Part shown: positions 1 to 9,771 of the stretch, in pieces
Position numbering within the stretch: position 1 is the first letter of the stretch
How the letters are laid out: every line of letters begins with the position of its first letter
NCBI RefSeq assembly: GCF_014207905.1
Contig: NZ_JACHLB010000007.1
Coordinates: 124,001-188,000 of the forward strand
DNA: 64,000 nucleotides
Origin: Flavobacterium notoginsengisoli
GTDB lineage: Bacteria > Bacteroidota > Bacteroidia > Flavobacteriales > Flavobacteriaceae
Reading direction: 5' to 3'
Notes under the pieces: model-generated
Seen by the model: only the letters and a program-made list of their open reading frames with translations
Databases searched by the model: none
What the model was told of the DNA's origin: nothing
Made by a program: the position numbers and the translations under genes

Positions 1-1580
1 TAGGACAAAGATTAGAGGACAAACAAGACGAAGGAGATACAGCAAATCGCTATTTAACTGATGAATCATTAGAGTTGATTTTTCACCAAATTGCCAATCA
101 ACCTATTAATAAAAGCATATACAAATATGTAGATTTTGATTATGGCATATTTGTTCAAAACATTAAAGATTATACTTCTAGCTTTTTAAAAGAAAAATAT
201 TTCTCCGTTAACAACAAAAAAGATCTCCCTAAGTTTTTATACAGAAATGTAAAAAAGCATAATTCAGAAATTAAAATACAAACTTCACATCTTGAAGAAA
301 CTAGACCAGATAATTTGATTAAAAATGTTATCGTAGGAGATATTGATAGTTTTATTAATGACGTAAAACCTATTTTTCTGTTTGGTGAAATTGGAAGTGG
401 GAAGAGTTCAATAATAGCACAATATGTAATTCATAAAAACAATGAAGATAACTTATGTTTACTGATTCCTGTCAATTCTATAAAAGGAAAAGTAACATCC
501 GATTTTATATCTTTATTTGAATGTATTAATCAATTTATTAATTCTAATATATTGGTTCAAGTTGCATTTTTTAACTTTGAATTTATAATAAATAATAGAC
601 CTGTTACTATTGTTCTTGATGGTTTAGATGAATTGAATAATCAAGAGGCAAGATATGTTGTAAGGCATTTAGCAAAGCTAAATAAGGATTATTCTGAAAT
701 AACCATCATAGCAACAGGTAGACCAATAGAACTACAATCTATTATTAATTTTAATGATTGGAATTGCTTAACTACAATAGAATTAACGGAAAACGAAGTT
801 CTCGAAATTCTAAAAAATGAAGCAATTGCAGCAAATATTCCTGAGGAACATGTTACAAACGATGCGATAAAAAGGCTTGATTTTTTAAAAAGCAGAAATG
901 AATTATCTTTATTAGCCAAAACACCTTTAGTCGTTTGTTTACTTAGAGACTTTTTGACAGAAAGAGTTGAAGACGAAACTCTAGGTACTTTAATGTATAA
1001 GGTTTTATTGAAAAGATTAGAATGGGATGAAATTGATTTAAAAACAAACTATTTTAATTTCTTCAACGAGTTTCCAACTGCTATACAACGTGAAAATATT
1101 ATTGCAATCATTGCAGAAAAGATATTTTTATCTCAAACCAAACAAATAAAAGATGTTCAACTGTCACAAATAATCATAGATAGTCTAGAAAATGTTGAGA
1201 ATAAAAATAAAATCATCCCTGAAACAATTTTATTTTATAAAAATCTATTTTTACAATTAAATGGCAATTCTTTTAGTTTTATATCTCAACCATTACTAGA
1301 AATAGCTTATAGTCTCAAATTGGCTGAAAATATAAAAGACGAATCTTTTTTTATAGATATAAGTGATCATAATTGGAGATCTCTATCTTTTGCGATCGCA
1401 GTAAATCGTTTAAAAGGATATGCAATAGAACTTAATAAATCAATTTTTAAAATATTAAAAAAGTTATTGGTTTACGAAGACAATATACCTATTGCAGCAA
1501 TTATTGTTTCAGAATCTAAAAATTCAGAATTAGAAAACTTTTTATATCAGAAATTTCAAAACTTGAATTTAGACCTGTAA
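1..1580 (+). pseudogene. NACHT-type STAND NTPase, N-terminal part (partial at window edge, frameshifted)
   Basis: The reading frame is open from the first bases of the window, so the true start lies upstream. It encodes a P-loop of the form GEIGSGKSS at about 384-410 and a Walker B/NACHT signature TIVLDGLDEL at about 606-635, which is typical of NACHT-family signal-transduction ATPases. Such large NTPases in bacteria are mostly anti-phage sensors (Avs/bNACHT type), so defence is an inference from family. The frame stops at 1578-1580, but the +2 frame continues the same kind of protein without an ATG. Restoring one A in the run at about 1558-1561 fuses the two halves through ..FQKLEFRPVKTW... 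This looks like a 1-bp deletion, either a real inactivation or an assembly error. Confidence 0.75.
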
Positions 1581-4500
1581 AAACTTGGAGTGAGGGAAGT
1601 TTTTTTGGGGAACCAGATACATATTCACCTTATGCAATTGCAGAGGCAATACATTTAGCTGGAGATTCTGGATTTAATTGGTATTTTGAAGAATATTTAA
1701 ATCCTATACATCCAATACATAGTAGTGAAGAATCTCAAATAAAAGCTATTTTAGGTAGTTACTTTTTTATAGATAAATTTTCACTTAACGAAACAAAAAA
1801 AAGTAAATTAATAAATATTGTATATTATCATCTGGCTGCAAGAAGCCAAAGTTGCAGTTATTTTATCCCTTTGTTTGTTTTAATAGCCCCAGAAAAATTT
1901 GATTTAAAAACAAGATGTATAATGTTGGCACAGTTGCTACATCATAGGTTATATAATTCTAAATGTAAAGAACTACTACTTTTAGAAATTAAACAAGGTA
2001 ATAAAAATTTAGTTCTAGACGCATTAGAAATAGTGATTTCTAATCAAGATGAAAATAAGGATGAGACACTTTCTTTTTGGTTAAATACTTGTGACAACTT
2101 TGATGAGATTAACAAAACCATAGTAAATAAAATTATCAAGAACATTTCAAATGGCAAATATAAATTATATGATGAGCTCATATTAAAACTCCCAGAAAAT
2201 GATCTAATAGCTTATCTTCGATATTGCGTTTTGATTGATAATGATGTTTCTGAATTTGCTGCAATTTTACTTTATTCAAAATTTAATGAAAGAGATTTTT
2301 ATTTAATCACAAGACCTTTACTTTCAAAAACTCAATTTTATTACATTAAACATAACGATAGAAAAAAAATATTAGATGACCTGCTTCTGAATAATCCATT
2401 AATATCTTCAAAATTCTTACTTACTTATATCCCTAAAAGGAAAAATAGCAAAGATGAAATACAGGAAACATATATTTATTATTTTAATAAAGTATTAAAA
2501 AATGTAGATGAAATACATAAACAAGAGTTTTTATATGTAGTTAATAAATTACCTGAATATCCTATATTAAGTAGATATCCTGAAATTAGAAATAGTTATA
2601 AAGAGCTTGTTAACTCGAAACCTCAATACCTTGACTTTTTAAAAGAAGCAACTCAACATTTAGATTTTCGATTGCGTTTTAATGCGAATTCAATTTTACT
2701 TGCTTGTTTCCCCGAAAACGCCAAAAAAGAATTAGAAAATATTATTTTTTCAGCGTCAAGTAGAATATTCGATCGAGATGAATGGTTTCGTTTCTGCTTG
2801 AAATTAAATTATAGTGATGATGTATTGAATTATTTAAAATCTATTCTTCCAGATTTACCTGCATTGTCAAGATATTATGCATTATTTATTCTTTATCATC
2901 AAAATGTTTTTTTGTCAGAAGATAATTTGAATGAATTAATTGAAGGATTAACTGGAGAAGCATATTTTTTTGATTTAGGGGATCCTTTTAAACCTCAACA
3001 TGATATTAAAAGATTAGGTCAACAAAATGAATTTTATCCAGAACTTATCAATATTTTAAATGGTAACGAATTTGATAAAGCAAGTAGGGCAGCTGGTATA
3101 TTGATAGACTATCATTTTGAAAAATTATCATATTATGAACTCGGTAAGGCTTATGTTTATTTATGTGAATCGTGGGAAAGAAACCTCTATAATTTTGATA
3201 AGTATAAAAAAGAGCTTTTTGATAAAAAAGAGTTTTTAGAAGGTTTTGATGCAGCTAATAAAATATTCGAGAATAAATTTGGTAAAGCATCTCTTTTAAA
3301 ATTATATAAAAACACAATAATTGATAGTCAGGATTTGTGGTTAGATTTTATAAAGAAACTTATTTACGATGATAAATTTCCAGATAATAACAAAATAGAA
3401 TTATTTTATAAATGGCTAATTACTTTAAGAAAGAAAACACCAAGTATCACTTCAGAAGCGGGTATTGCGGCAAAAGATTTATTGAGTTATCCAGCTGTCA
3501 AGGACGATCGTAAATTTAAAAGTCTATATCCTTATTTTTATTTAATTGCTGATGAGTTTGGCACATTAGATAAAAAAGAAATTGAAAATATATTAATAAA
3601 TTACGAATGTAGTGATGATATAGCTGTTTCATTCTTAAGTAAACTGGGATATATTCCTAATGATTTTCGACCAGATCATTTTTTAAGCTCACACATAAAA
3701 ATTTTTTCAGAAAATAAGACTATAAAAATCTCGAAAAATGATCCAAAAGAAATTGAAAAAATATTTTTTGATACCGAAACCATTCCAAATAATATTTCGG
3801 AATATATAGAATCCATAATCTTATTTGATTTATATACAAATGAAGAACTAAAAGTTATTGAACAAAAAGGGAATATAGCTTGTTTTGTTGTTTCTATCAT
3901 TCGTTTTTGCAGAAATGAAGGTTTAACTTTTAAAACTATTTTAAATGCAATAAACGAAATAGGTTGGCCTTATTATAGAAATGTACTAACCCAAACTTTT
4001 AGAGAGTCATTATTCATTATTAAAGAAAAACTTTTAGATTCTAAAGAATCTTTGGATAGTTATATACTCGAATTAAAAGAAGACATAGATAATAAAAAGA
4101 GAATGATAGGAAATCCTGTTGTAGACAATTTTCAAGAACTCTTTCAATTAGAAGCGACAATTGAATTTAAATATTTAAATATTTTATTTGATGAATTAAT
4201 AAATAGTCCATATTCATTCAACCTAAATTTGATGAATAATATTTTTTATTTTATTACTAATAAATTAAAAGAAGAAGATTCAAATTTATTATCCCTTGAA
4301 GTTGAGAAACGCATAAAAGTACTTACAAGTAATTATTCTCGTAAAGGATTGAATGATGAGGTAATTCCATTATTATGGATGTTCTCATTAATCTCATTTT
4401 ATTTAGAGAAAGAAGAAAAAGAATATTCTTCGATAGGTTTTTTAAAAGGCTTGGAATCAATATTTATAATCAATACTGACAGAAACTACAACACTAACGA

Positions 4501-4669
4501 AAATAGAAAAGTAGAAATAAAAGGAAGAGATTTAATGTTATATAGCAATATTATATATGAAAAAATTCCTTCAAGCATTTTTCAGCAAGTAATCATTAAT
4601 GGTAGTTTAACAGGAACACCTGAAATAAAGGCAATTTGTATTATGTTGAAAGGTTTTGTAAAATTTTAG
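1562..4669 (+). pseudogene. NACHT-type STAND NTPase, C-terminal helical-repeat part (frameshifted continuation)
   Basis: This frame is open from about 1520 to the stop at 4669, and has no ATG before well inside it; the first possible start is a TTG at 1871. The translated product is about 1,030 residues, rich in Leu, Ile, Lys, Glu and Asn, and predicted by eye to be almost all alpha-helical. It reads like the HEAT/TPR-type sensor region that follows the ATPase core in large STAND proteins. It therefore looks like the C-terminal two thirds of the gene starting upstream of the window, giving at least about 1,550 residues in all. No enzymatic motif was seen in this part. If expressed alone it would need a non-ATG start. 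Confidence 0.7.
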
Positions 4670-4933
4670 CCATAAATTTTCATCCTTCCTAATGCTTAAA
4701 AAAAATAACTATGATACCTTTTAACACAAAAACGTATTCGCTTGAATATATGCCAGTATTTTTTTCCAGAAAGAATAGGTAATAAATAAGGTTTAAAACA
4801 TCTACTAACAATTTCACTAAGCTTTAATGCAAAGTAATTTTGAGAATGAAAGCTGTATTTTGTAAAATCCCAATAGTAGCAAGTCAACTGTCACACCATT
4901 TTTTAATCTTTTGACTTGTAATTACAAATTTGA

Positions 4934-5158
4934 TTATGAATTATATATAAAATTATACTCAAAACCATTTTTATCAATGTGATAGACTCTAAAAAGGCCT
5001 TTTGTTACAAAACCTTCAAACTTGCAAATTTCACCTTCTCGCAACAAAAAACTTTTTTTCTTGATCGTTTTGTATTCAAATAAATTACAAAATGATTCCA
5101 TTTCGGTTTCTGAAAGTGAAATATGAGCTGCGATGTTTTTCTGAAGAAGCGTTGTCAT
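4934..5158 (-). pseudogene. Crp/Fnr-family regulator remnant (N-terminal cNMP-binding part only)
   Basis: The 74 residues match the start of the cyclic-nucleotide-binding fold seen in the other Crp/Fnr proteins of this window: a pattern like KKSFLLREGEICKFEGFVTK followed by GLFRVYHIDKNG. The protein stops in the middle of the beta-roll; full members here are 181-191 residues. No C-terminal helix-turn-helix is found in the 264 bases between it and the end of the NACHT gene, where I see no convincing gene. It is most likely a truncated relic at the edge of the defence gene. Confidence 0.6.
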
Positions 5159-5254
5159 AGGCTAAAAATTTATATGCTATTTCAAAGGTAAATAACTTCT
5201 ACTGACAATATGATTTTCTGCTCAAAACATCAAAAATCCTTTCCTCCCAATGGC

Positions 5255-5965
5255 TTACTTTAACAAATTATCCAATAAAATTTGATATTTTCTACCAACA
5301 GGAAGAACTTCACCATTGATCATTGTTAAGCTTTTTGAGGTAAAGTTTTGTATTTTATTGGTATTGACAATAAAAGAACGATGTATTTGAACCACATTAT
5401 TGACTTGCAATTCCGATGAAACACTTGATAATGAACCGTAAATAATTATAGGTAAATTTACTCTTGAACTGAACAATTTCATATAATTACCCAAACTTTC
5501 TATATAAATAATGTCATCTAAGGGTATTTCAGTAATCTGACCATTTACTCTGCAGGAAAGCACTTTTTCTTTCGTATTATTTTCTTTTTTCAGACTAAAA
5601 CCAGAGTAATAGGTCTTGGCTTTTTCGATTGCTTTTAAAAATTTTTCAAACGAAATTGGTTTCAGTAAATAGTCAATTGCATCATTTTGATAAGCAGAAA
5701 GAGCAAAATCTGAGTAAGCTGTAGTTATAATCGTAAGAGGCCGATTGGGCTGCATTTCCATTAACTCCACTCCAGAAATAATTGGCATATTAATATCTAA
5801 AAAAATAATATCGTAACTGTTCTCATTTAACATTTTTAATGCTTCCATACCATTGAAGGCGCTTCCTGAGTACACCAGTTCTTCACACTTTGCAATATGT
5901 GCCGTCAAAGCCTTATGCGCTGGTGTTTCATCGTCAATTATAAGGCAGCGGTAGGTAGGTTCCAT
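5255..5965 (-). CDS. LytTR-family response regulator
   Basis: A 236-residue response regulator. Residues 5-120 form a receiver domain with the acidic pair D11/D12, the phospho-acceptor D57 in FLDINMP, and the LLKPIS lysine motif near residue 105. Residues about 140-235 form a LytTR DNA-binding domain (IPLDDIIYIESLGNYMKL, then a block around HRSFIVNTNKI). It is the partner of the histidine kinase immediately upstream; the two reading frames overlap by 28 bases, so they are co-translated from one operon. The promoter element ahead of the kinase is duplicated ahead of the 7.2-8.2 kb gene, suggesting that this regulator controls both, though no classical LytTR direct repeat was recognised. Confidence 0.9.
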   Translation of the reverse strand: MEPTYRCLIIDDETPAHKALTAHIAKCEELVYSGSAFNGMEALKMLNENSYDIIFLDINMPIISGVELMEMQPNRPLTIITTAYSDFALSAYQNDAIDYLLKPISFEKFLKAIEKAKTYYSGFSLKKENNTKEKVLSCRVNGQITEIPLDDIIYIESLGNYMKLFSSRVNLPIIIYGSLSSVSSELQVNNVVQIHRSFIVNTNKIQNFTSKSLTMINGEVLPVGRKYQILLDNLLK

Positions 5966-6936
5966 ATTTTTAGTTTTATAACAAAAATCTCACTCTCTTT
6001 TTTACAAATAAGTTCATGCTTCAATCCATAAACTTCGAGACGTCGTTTTAAATTTTCTATCCCAATCCCAGTACTAGAAAGCCTTGAACCTGTATTCAAA
6101 AAATTATTCTTTAAGGTAAAAGATAAACTTTTGCATTTTAATTTTAAATCTGCCACAATAAAAGGCGCTTCTGTTTCTCCAGAGAACTTAATTGCATTTT
6201 CAAACAGAGGCAAAAAGAATAATGGAGGAATTTCGATTGCATCAAAAGACCCTTCATAATTTTTTGCAATTGCCAAACGTTCGTTTCGAAAAGTATAATA
6301 TTCCAGATACTTTTCAACAAAAGCTATCTCTTCGTTTAACAAAACATAATCTTTTTTGGTAGCTTCTATTTGATACCGAAGCATCTCAGAAAGATTTAAT
6401 ATTCTGTCAGGTAATTTATCTGGTTCAGTTAACGATTCCCCATATAAATTATTCATAGCATTAAGCAAAAAATGAGGATTGAGTTGTTGCTTTAGAAAGG
6501 AAAGTTCTCCCTTGAAATTAATAATATCCTTATCAGTCTGTGAAACTTTCTTAGTGATTATTATGTGAATAAAAAAGAACGCAATTCCATTCACGACAAG
6601 TGATAAAATAGACAATGTTCTAAATTTTCCAAGATCTGCAATTGGAAAATACCAACGCATAAAAAAATAAAAGCCCGCCCAATACACCAAAAGAAGAACA
6701 AAAAAAAGCTCATACTTCTTTTTGAATAAAAAAGGCTTAATGATGAAAAGATTAAAGCACGTTATCCAAACAATACAAGGGAAATATCCTAAACAAATTT
6801 TGGAAAAAACATAAACCCAGCTATGCTCTTCAAATTTCATTTCATCAAACACACAAACAAAAATAACCCCAAAAACAATAGCATTTAGTATAAGATTTCG
6901 GAGAAAAAAGTTTTGATAAATTTTGAGAATTTTCAT
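5938..6936 (-). CDS. LytS/YehU-type sensor histidine kinase
   Basis: A 332-residue membrane kinase. Four hydrophobic segments fill about residues 12-125, then comes the His_kinase domain with the QLNPHFLLN motif (phospho-acceptor H155), an N-box (LPLFENAIKF) and a G-box (GIGIENLKRRL) of the short HATPase type. No extracellular sensor domain is visible; the membrane part itself is presumably the sensor. It forms an overlapping operon with the LytTR regulator. The upstream region holds a 78-bp element repeated before another gene at 8.25 kb, which implies autoregulation or a shared operator. Confidence 0.9.
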   Translation of the reverse strand: MKILKIYQNFFLRNLILNAIVFGVIFVCVFDEMKFEEHSWVYVFSKICLGYFPCIVWITCFNLFIIKPFLFKKKYELFFVLLLVYWAGFYFFMRWYFPIADLGKFRTLSILSLVVNGIAFFFIHIIITKKVSQTDKDIINFKGELSFLKQQLNPHFLLNAMNNLYGESLTEPDKLPDRILNLSEMLRYQIEATKKDYVLLNEEIAFVEKYLEYYTFRNERLAIAKNYEGSFDAIEIPPLFFLPLFENAIKFSGETEAPFIVADLKLKCKSLSFTLKNNFLNTGSRLSSTGIGIENLKRRLEVYGLKHELICKKESEIFVIKLKIWNLPTAAL

Positions 6937-6941
6937 AACGA

Positions 6942-7019
6942 CAAAAATAAGGAAATTGTGTAGTTTATAATTGGCATTCGAATGAAATTATACAAACGCC
7001 ATTGGTATAATTATGCTAT
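6942..7019 (-). promoter_or_regulatory. Repeated palindrome-bearing promoter element, copy 1
   Basis: An approximately 78-bp block just upstream of the kinase start is repeated almost unchanged at 8250-8327. It contains the inverted repeat AATTATAC / GTATAATT (6986-6993 and 7005-7012, spacer AAACGCCATTG). A second, non-identical palindrome (CATTCGAATG here) sits at the position where copy 2 has AATTGGG-CT-CCCAATT. Conservation restricted to promoter DNA of two neighbouring minus-strand genes points to a shared operator. Confidence 0.65.
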
Positions 7020-7245
7020 AATATTATGTTATACCAAGTTACTTTTGATCTGCGTTCTAATTATTATCAAAAATCAATTTTACTTTTTTACTTCTATTTA
7101 TGAGAACAAAAACCATCTTTTTTTTATTTTAATCTGCAAAGATGAACATACAAATAAAAGTATGTTCATCTTTGCAGATTATTTTTAAATTAAATCAGAA
7201 TACAATTAGCACCTTCTTCTATCTCCGCCAGAAGGAAGGTCTTTA

Positions 7246-8223
7246 CTACCTTCCTCTATTAATATTGGAACGAGAAGAATTCATAGATTTTGAAGCAGAA
7301 GCTCTTGATGAACTAGATGATCTTACAACATTAGGTTTTGAAACTGAATTTTTACTTGAATTGCGACTAGACGCCTTTTTATCTAGTGTAGGAGCAGAAT
7401 TTCGGTTGTTAGTACCAATGTTATTGTTTCTGCTATTATTTATGTTTATGTTGTTATATGATACACTATTTGAAGTGTTTCTATAAGAATTATTGTAATT
7501 ATTGTAATGATTATGATTAACAATAACAGTAGTATTGTGATACCCATAACCGCCTCCGTGATAATAAAAATGGTTGGAACGGTAAATATTTACTGGCACA
7601 ATAGAAAAAGCAGTAAAATAAGGCGGATAAAAGCCATAATAATATGGTGGATAATAAGTGATGTATGCAGGTGAATAGATATATAGCACAATTGGCACTT
7701 GTTCTACTATAATGATTGTTTTCGAAGCTGGTACATTTACCGTTACAGGATTAGATCCTGTATAAGCGGGATTGGCTGTAACACTCGAATTACTGCTCGT
7801 GCTAGGCTCTACAATATAATCCTTTCCATATAAATCCTTATCTCCCACTATTTGTAAGGATACTTTATTGTTTTTGTCTTTTGACACTAAAATAACGGCT
7901 ATATCCTGAGTTTCGGATTTACTTATTGCATCTCTTAAAATAAAAGTAAAATCTTCTCCATCTTTTTTGGTCTCCACTTTGATAAAATCAACTTTTTTAT
8001 CGTCATTTAAATCCAAATTATTGACTTTAGTGTTTTCATCATTCAATTTTTTTTCAAAGTCCTCAATGGTTTTGGATTTTTGAAAAATATCCAAAACAGC
8101 ATATAAATCCAAATTATCTCCTGGCAAACCAAGCTCTCCTGTTGCACTAGTTGTTTGACAAAAAGCAGTCAAACTTGACAAACTCATCGTAATTAATAAA
8201 AACGATACAAATTTTACTCTCAT
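7246..8223 (-). CDS. Secreted Asn/Tyr/Ser-rich protein of unknown function
   Basis: A 325-residue protein with a signal peptide (cleavage probably near SLTAFCQ, about residue 23). Residues about 30-135 form a globular region with an acidic LDLNDDKKVDFIKV stretch that could bind calcium. It is followed by a Tyr/Pro-rich stretch around residues 185-205, a Gly/His/Asn-rich stretch (HNHYNNYNN type) and a basic Ser/Arg/Asn-rich tail. The low-complexity second half suggests a cell-envelope or surface role, but no family was recognised. Its promoter carries copy 2 of the palindrome element shared with the LytS/LytT operon downstream, so it is a probable target of that system. It is divergent from the outer-membrane barrel gene at 8400. 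Confidence 0.75.
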   Translation of the reverse strand: MRVKFVSFLLITMSLSSLTAFCQTTSATGELGLPGDNLDLYAVLDIFQKSKTIEDFEKKLNDENTKVNNLDLNDDKKVDFIKVETKKDGEDFTFILRDAISKSETQDIAVILVSKDKNNKVSLQIVGDKDLYGKDYIVEPSTSSNSSVTANPAYTGSNPVTVNVPASKTIIIVEQVPIVLYIYSPAYITYYPPYYYGFYPPYFTAFSIVPVNIYRSNHFYYHGGGYGYHNTTVIVNHNHYNNYNNSYRNTSNSVSYNNININNSRNNNIGTNNRNSAPTLDKKASSRNSSKNSVSKPNVVRSSSSSRASASKSMNSSRSNINRGR

Positions 8224-8249
8224 ATATTTATAATTTAAAAAATTTATGG

Positions 8250-8327
8250 CAAAAATAAGGAAATCGTGTAGTTTATAATTGGGAGCCCAATTAAATTATA
8301 CAAACGCCATTGGTATAATTATGCTAT
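8250..8327. promoter_or_regulatory. Repeated palindrome-bearing promoter element, copy 2
   Basis: This is the second copy of the element at 6942-7019. The inverted repeat AATTATAC / GTATAATT lies at 8294-8301 and 8313-8320 with the identical 11-base spacer. It lies between divergent genes (7246-8223 on the minus strand, 8400-9374 on the plus strand) and could act on both. The variable centre is again a perfect palindrome (AATTGGG / CCCAATT) although its sequence differs from copy 1, so the symmetry rather than the sequence is conserved there. Confidence 0.65.
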
Positions 8328-8399
8328 TATAATAAGTATTTTCAAGTTATTTTTGTACTAAGTTTCAAAAAAATCAATAATTACACTTTATACCGACTT

Positions 8400-9374
8400 A
8401 TGCGAACAAAAATAATTTCTCTTTTTACTTTATGTCTGTCTTTGCAAACTATAGCTCAGGAAAAAACGAGTATGAAATCCTTTGGAAAATCCGTAACCGA
8501 TAAATTCCCCACAACTAGAACTTTTGATGTGCAATACGAACAATTAGGAGCTACTAATTTCGATTCAAAACTCTTTGGAGAACCTCTTGAAAAAGGGAGG
8601 ATTGATAATCATAACCGATTAAAATTTGCTTTCAATATGCCTTTTTATGTCTCTAACTCTAAACGGTTTGTTCTCACAAGTTCTTTGCGATATAAATATG
8701 AATCGTATGATTTGGGGCAAAACAACAATAACTCAGATGCTCCTTTTTCAAGTGGGAAAGAAGAATTTCATTATTTGGCAACATCTTTAAGTGCAACCTA
8801 TAAGGCAAAACTATTTAACAAACCAATCATTTATAATGCTACAGCAACCATCGATGGAAATCATGAAGATGTGCAACGTATAAAAGGAGCTCTATCAGCA
8901 ACTTTGGTACTAAAAAAAACAGCCAATACCACAATAACAGCTGGTGCTTTGGTAGTATTTGATCCTTCATCGATAATACCTGTTACCCCAATTTTCACCT
9001 ACAATCATAAATTCGATAAATCGAAATGGGATTTCGATTTTATTCTTCCGCAACGTCTTTTGTTTAGAAGATATTTGTTTGAAAATGGGCGTATTGCATT
9101 TGGTACAGAACTGAATTCGGAGAATTTTTATTTGAATTTTAATACTTCTCAACTAAAAGGAATTCATGAATTGAATCAGTTGGAATTGAAATCAGGCATA
9201 ACGTATGAACATCATTTTACTCCAAAAATAATTGGTTTATTTAAAGCAGGTATCAATAACGTTATAAGGACTCGTATTACCGAAAAAGGCGATCGATCGT
9301 CCAAGTATATTTACGACCAAAAGGAAGAAGCTCAAGTCTATTTTAGATTTGGAATTTCTTATAATCTTTTTTAA
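8400..9374 (+). CDS. DUF6268-like outer-membrane beta-barrel protein
   Basis: A 324-residue protein with a signal peptide (ending about QTIAQ, residue 20). The body is made of alternating hydrophobic/polar strands typical of outer-membrane barrels (e.g. FVLTSSLRYKYESY, YFRFGISYNLF) and it ends in a C-terminal aromatic residue (F). The pattern fits the DUF6268 family as I remember it. Function is unknown. It shares the intergenic regulatory element with the divergent Asn/Tyr-rich secreted protein, so a joint role in the envelope is plausible. Confidence 0.75.
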   Translation: MRTKIISLFTLCLSLQTIAQEKTSMKSFGKSVTDKFPTTRTFDVQYEQLGATNFDSKLFGEPLEKGRIDNHNRLKFAFNMPFYVSNSKRFVLTSSLRYKYESYDLGQNNNNSDAPFSSGKEEFHYLATSLSATYKAKLFNKPIIYNATATIDGNHEDVQRIKGALSATLVLKKTANTTITAGALVVFDPSSIIPVTPIFTYNHKFDKSKWDFDFILPQRLLFRRYLFENGRIAFGTELNSENFYLNFNTSQLKGIHELNQLELKSGITYEHHFTPKIIGLFKAGINNVIRTRITEKGDRSSKYIYDQKEEAQVYFRFGISYNLF

Positions 9375-9425
9375 ATTATTTTTAATCTGCTAATTTCTAT
9401 TGAAGTATAATTAAAACAATGAATT

Positions 9426-9635
9426 ATGGTTGAAATTTTCAAAACTAATGTTGAAATAAATACAGATGCAAATGCTATAGTTTCTATTCTTCAAAGACAA
9501 TTCCCAGATTGTAAAATTAACTTTGACTTAGAAGATTGTGACAGAATATTAAGAATTGAAGGAGGTCGTTTTAATCCCAAACAAATTATTGAACACTTAA
9601 ATCTTCAAGGATATATCTGTGTTCCTCTAGAATAG
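9426..9635 (+). CDS. Small conserved-type protein, HMA-like fold possible
   Basis: A 69-residue protein beginning MVEIFKTNVEI. Its beta-alpha-beta-beta-alpha-beta spacing (strand VEIFKTNV, helix DANAIVSILQRQFP, strand CKINFD, strand RILRIEGG, helix PKQIIEHLNLQG, strand YICVPLE) resembles heavy-metal-associated/ferredoxin-like domains. The CxxC metal motif is absent. It stands alone downstream of the barrel gene. Function is not assigned. Confidence 0.65.
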   Translation: MVEIFKTNVEINTDANAIVSILQRQFPDCKINFDLEDCDRILRIEGGRFNPKQIIEHLNLQGYICVPLE

Positions 9636-9771
9636 AAACTCTTTCATAATTTAAGTTTTTTTGTTGTTATCCTTTTCTACTTATTGTTGTTGTAAAATCT
9701 TAAATAATTGATTTAAAGATTAAACCCTTCCAAAAATTAAAAGTCCAAACAAGGAACCAAATAACTAACCT

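Noticed and set aside
1520..1580. Programmed -1 ribosomal frameshift in the NACHT gene
   Set aside because: No X-XXY-YYZ slippery heptamer in the right frame was found before the stop and no downstream structure is evident; a single-base deletion in an A-run explains the data more simply.
4696..4887. 63-residue minus-strand frame after the NACHT gene
   Set aside because: Composition is random-like (Tyr/Phe/Cys rich), it has no motif, no promoter and no neighbour support; more likely intergenic.
6986..7012. Classical LytTR direct-repeat operator
   Set aside because: Only an inverted repeat is conserved; the direct 9-bp repeats with about 12-base spacing expected for LytTR proteins were not found.
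7142..7486. Plus-strand frame opposite the Asn/Tyr-rich protein
   Set aside because: It is the antisense of the low-complexity tail of the real minus-strand gene, with a Leu/Phe-rich product and no promoter.
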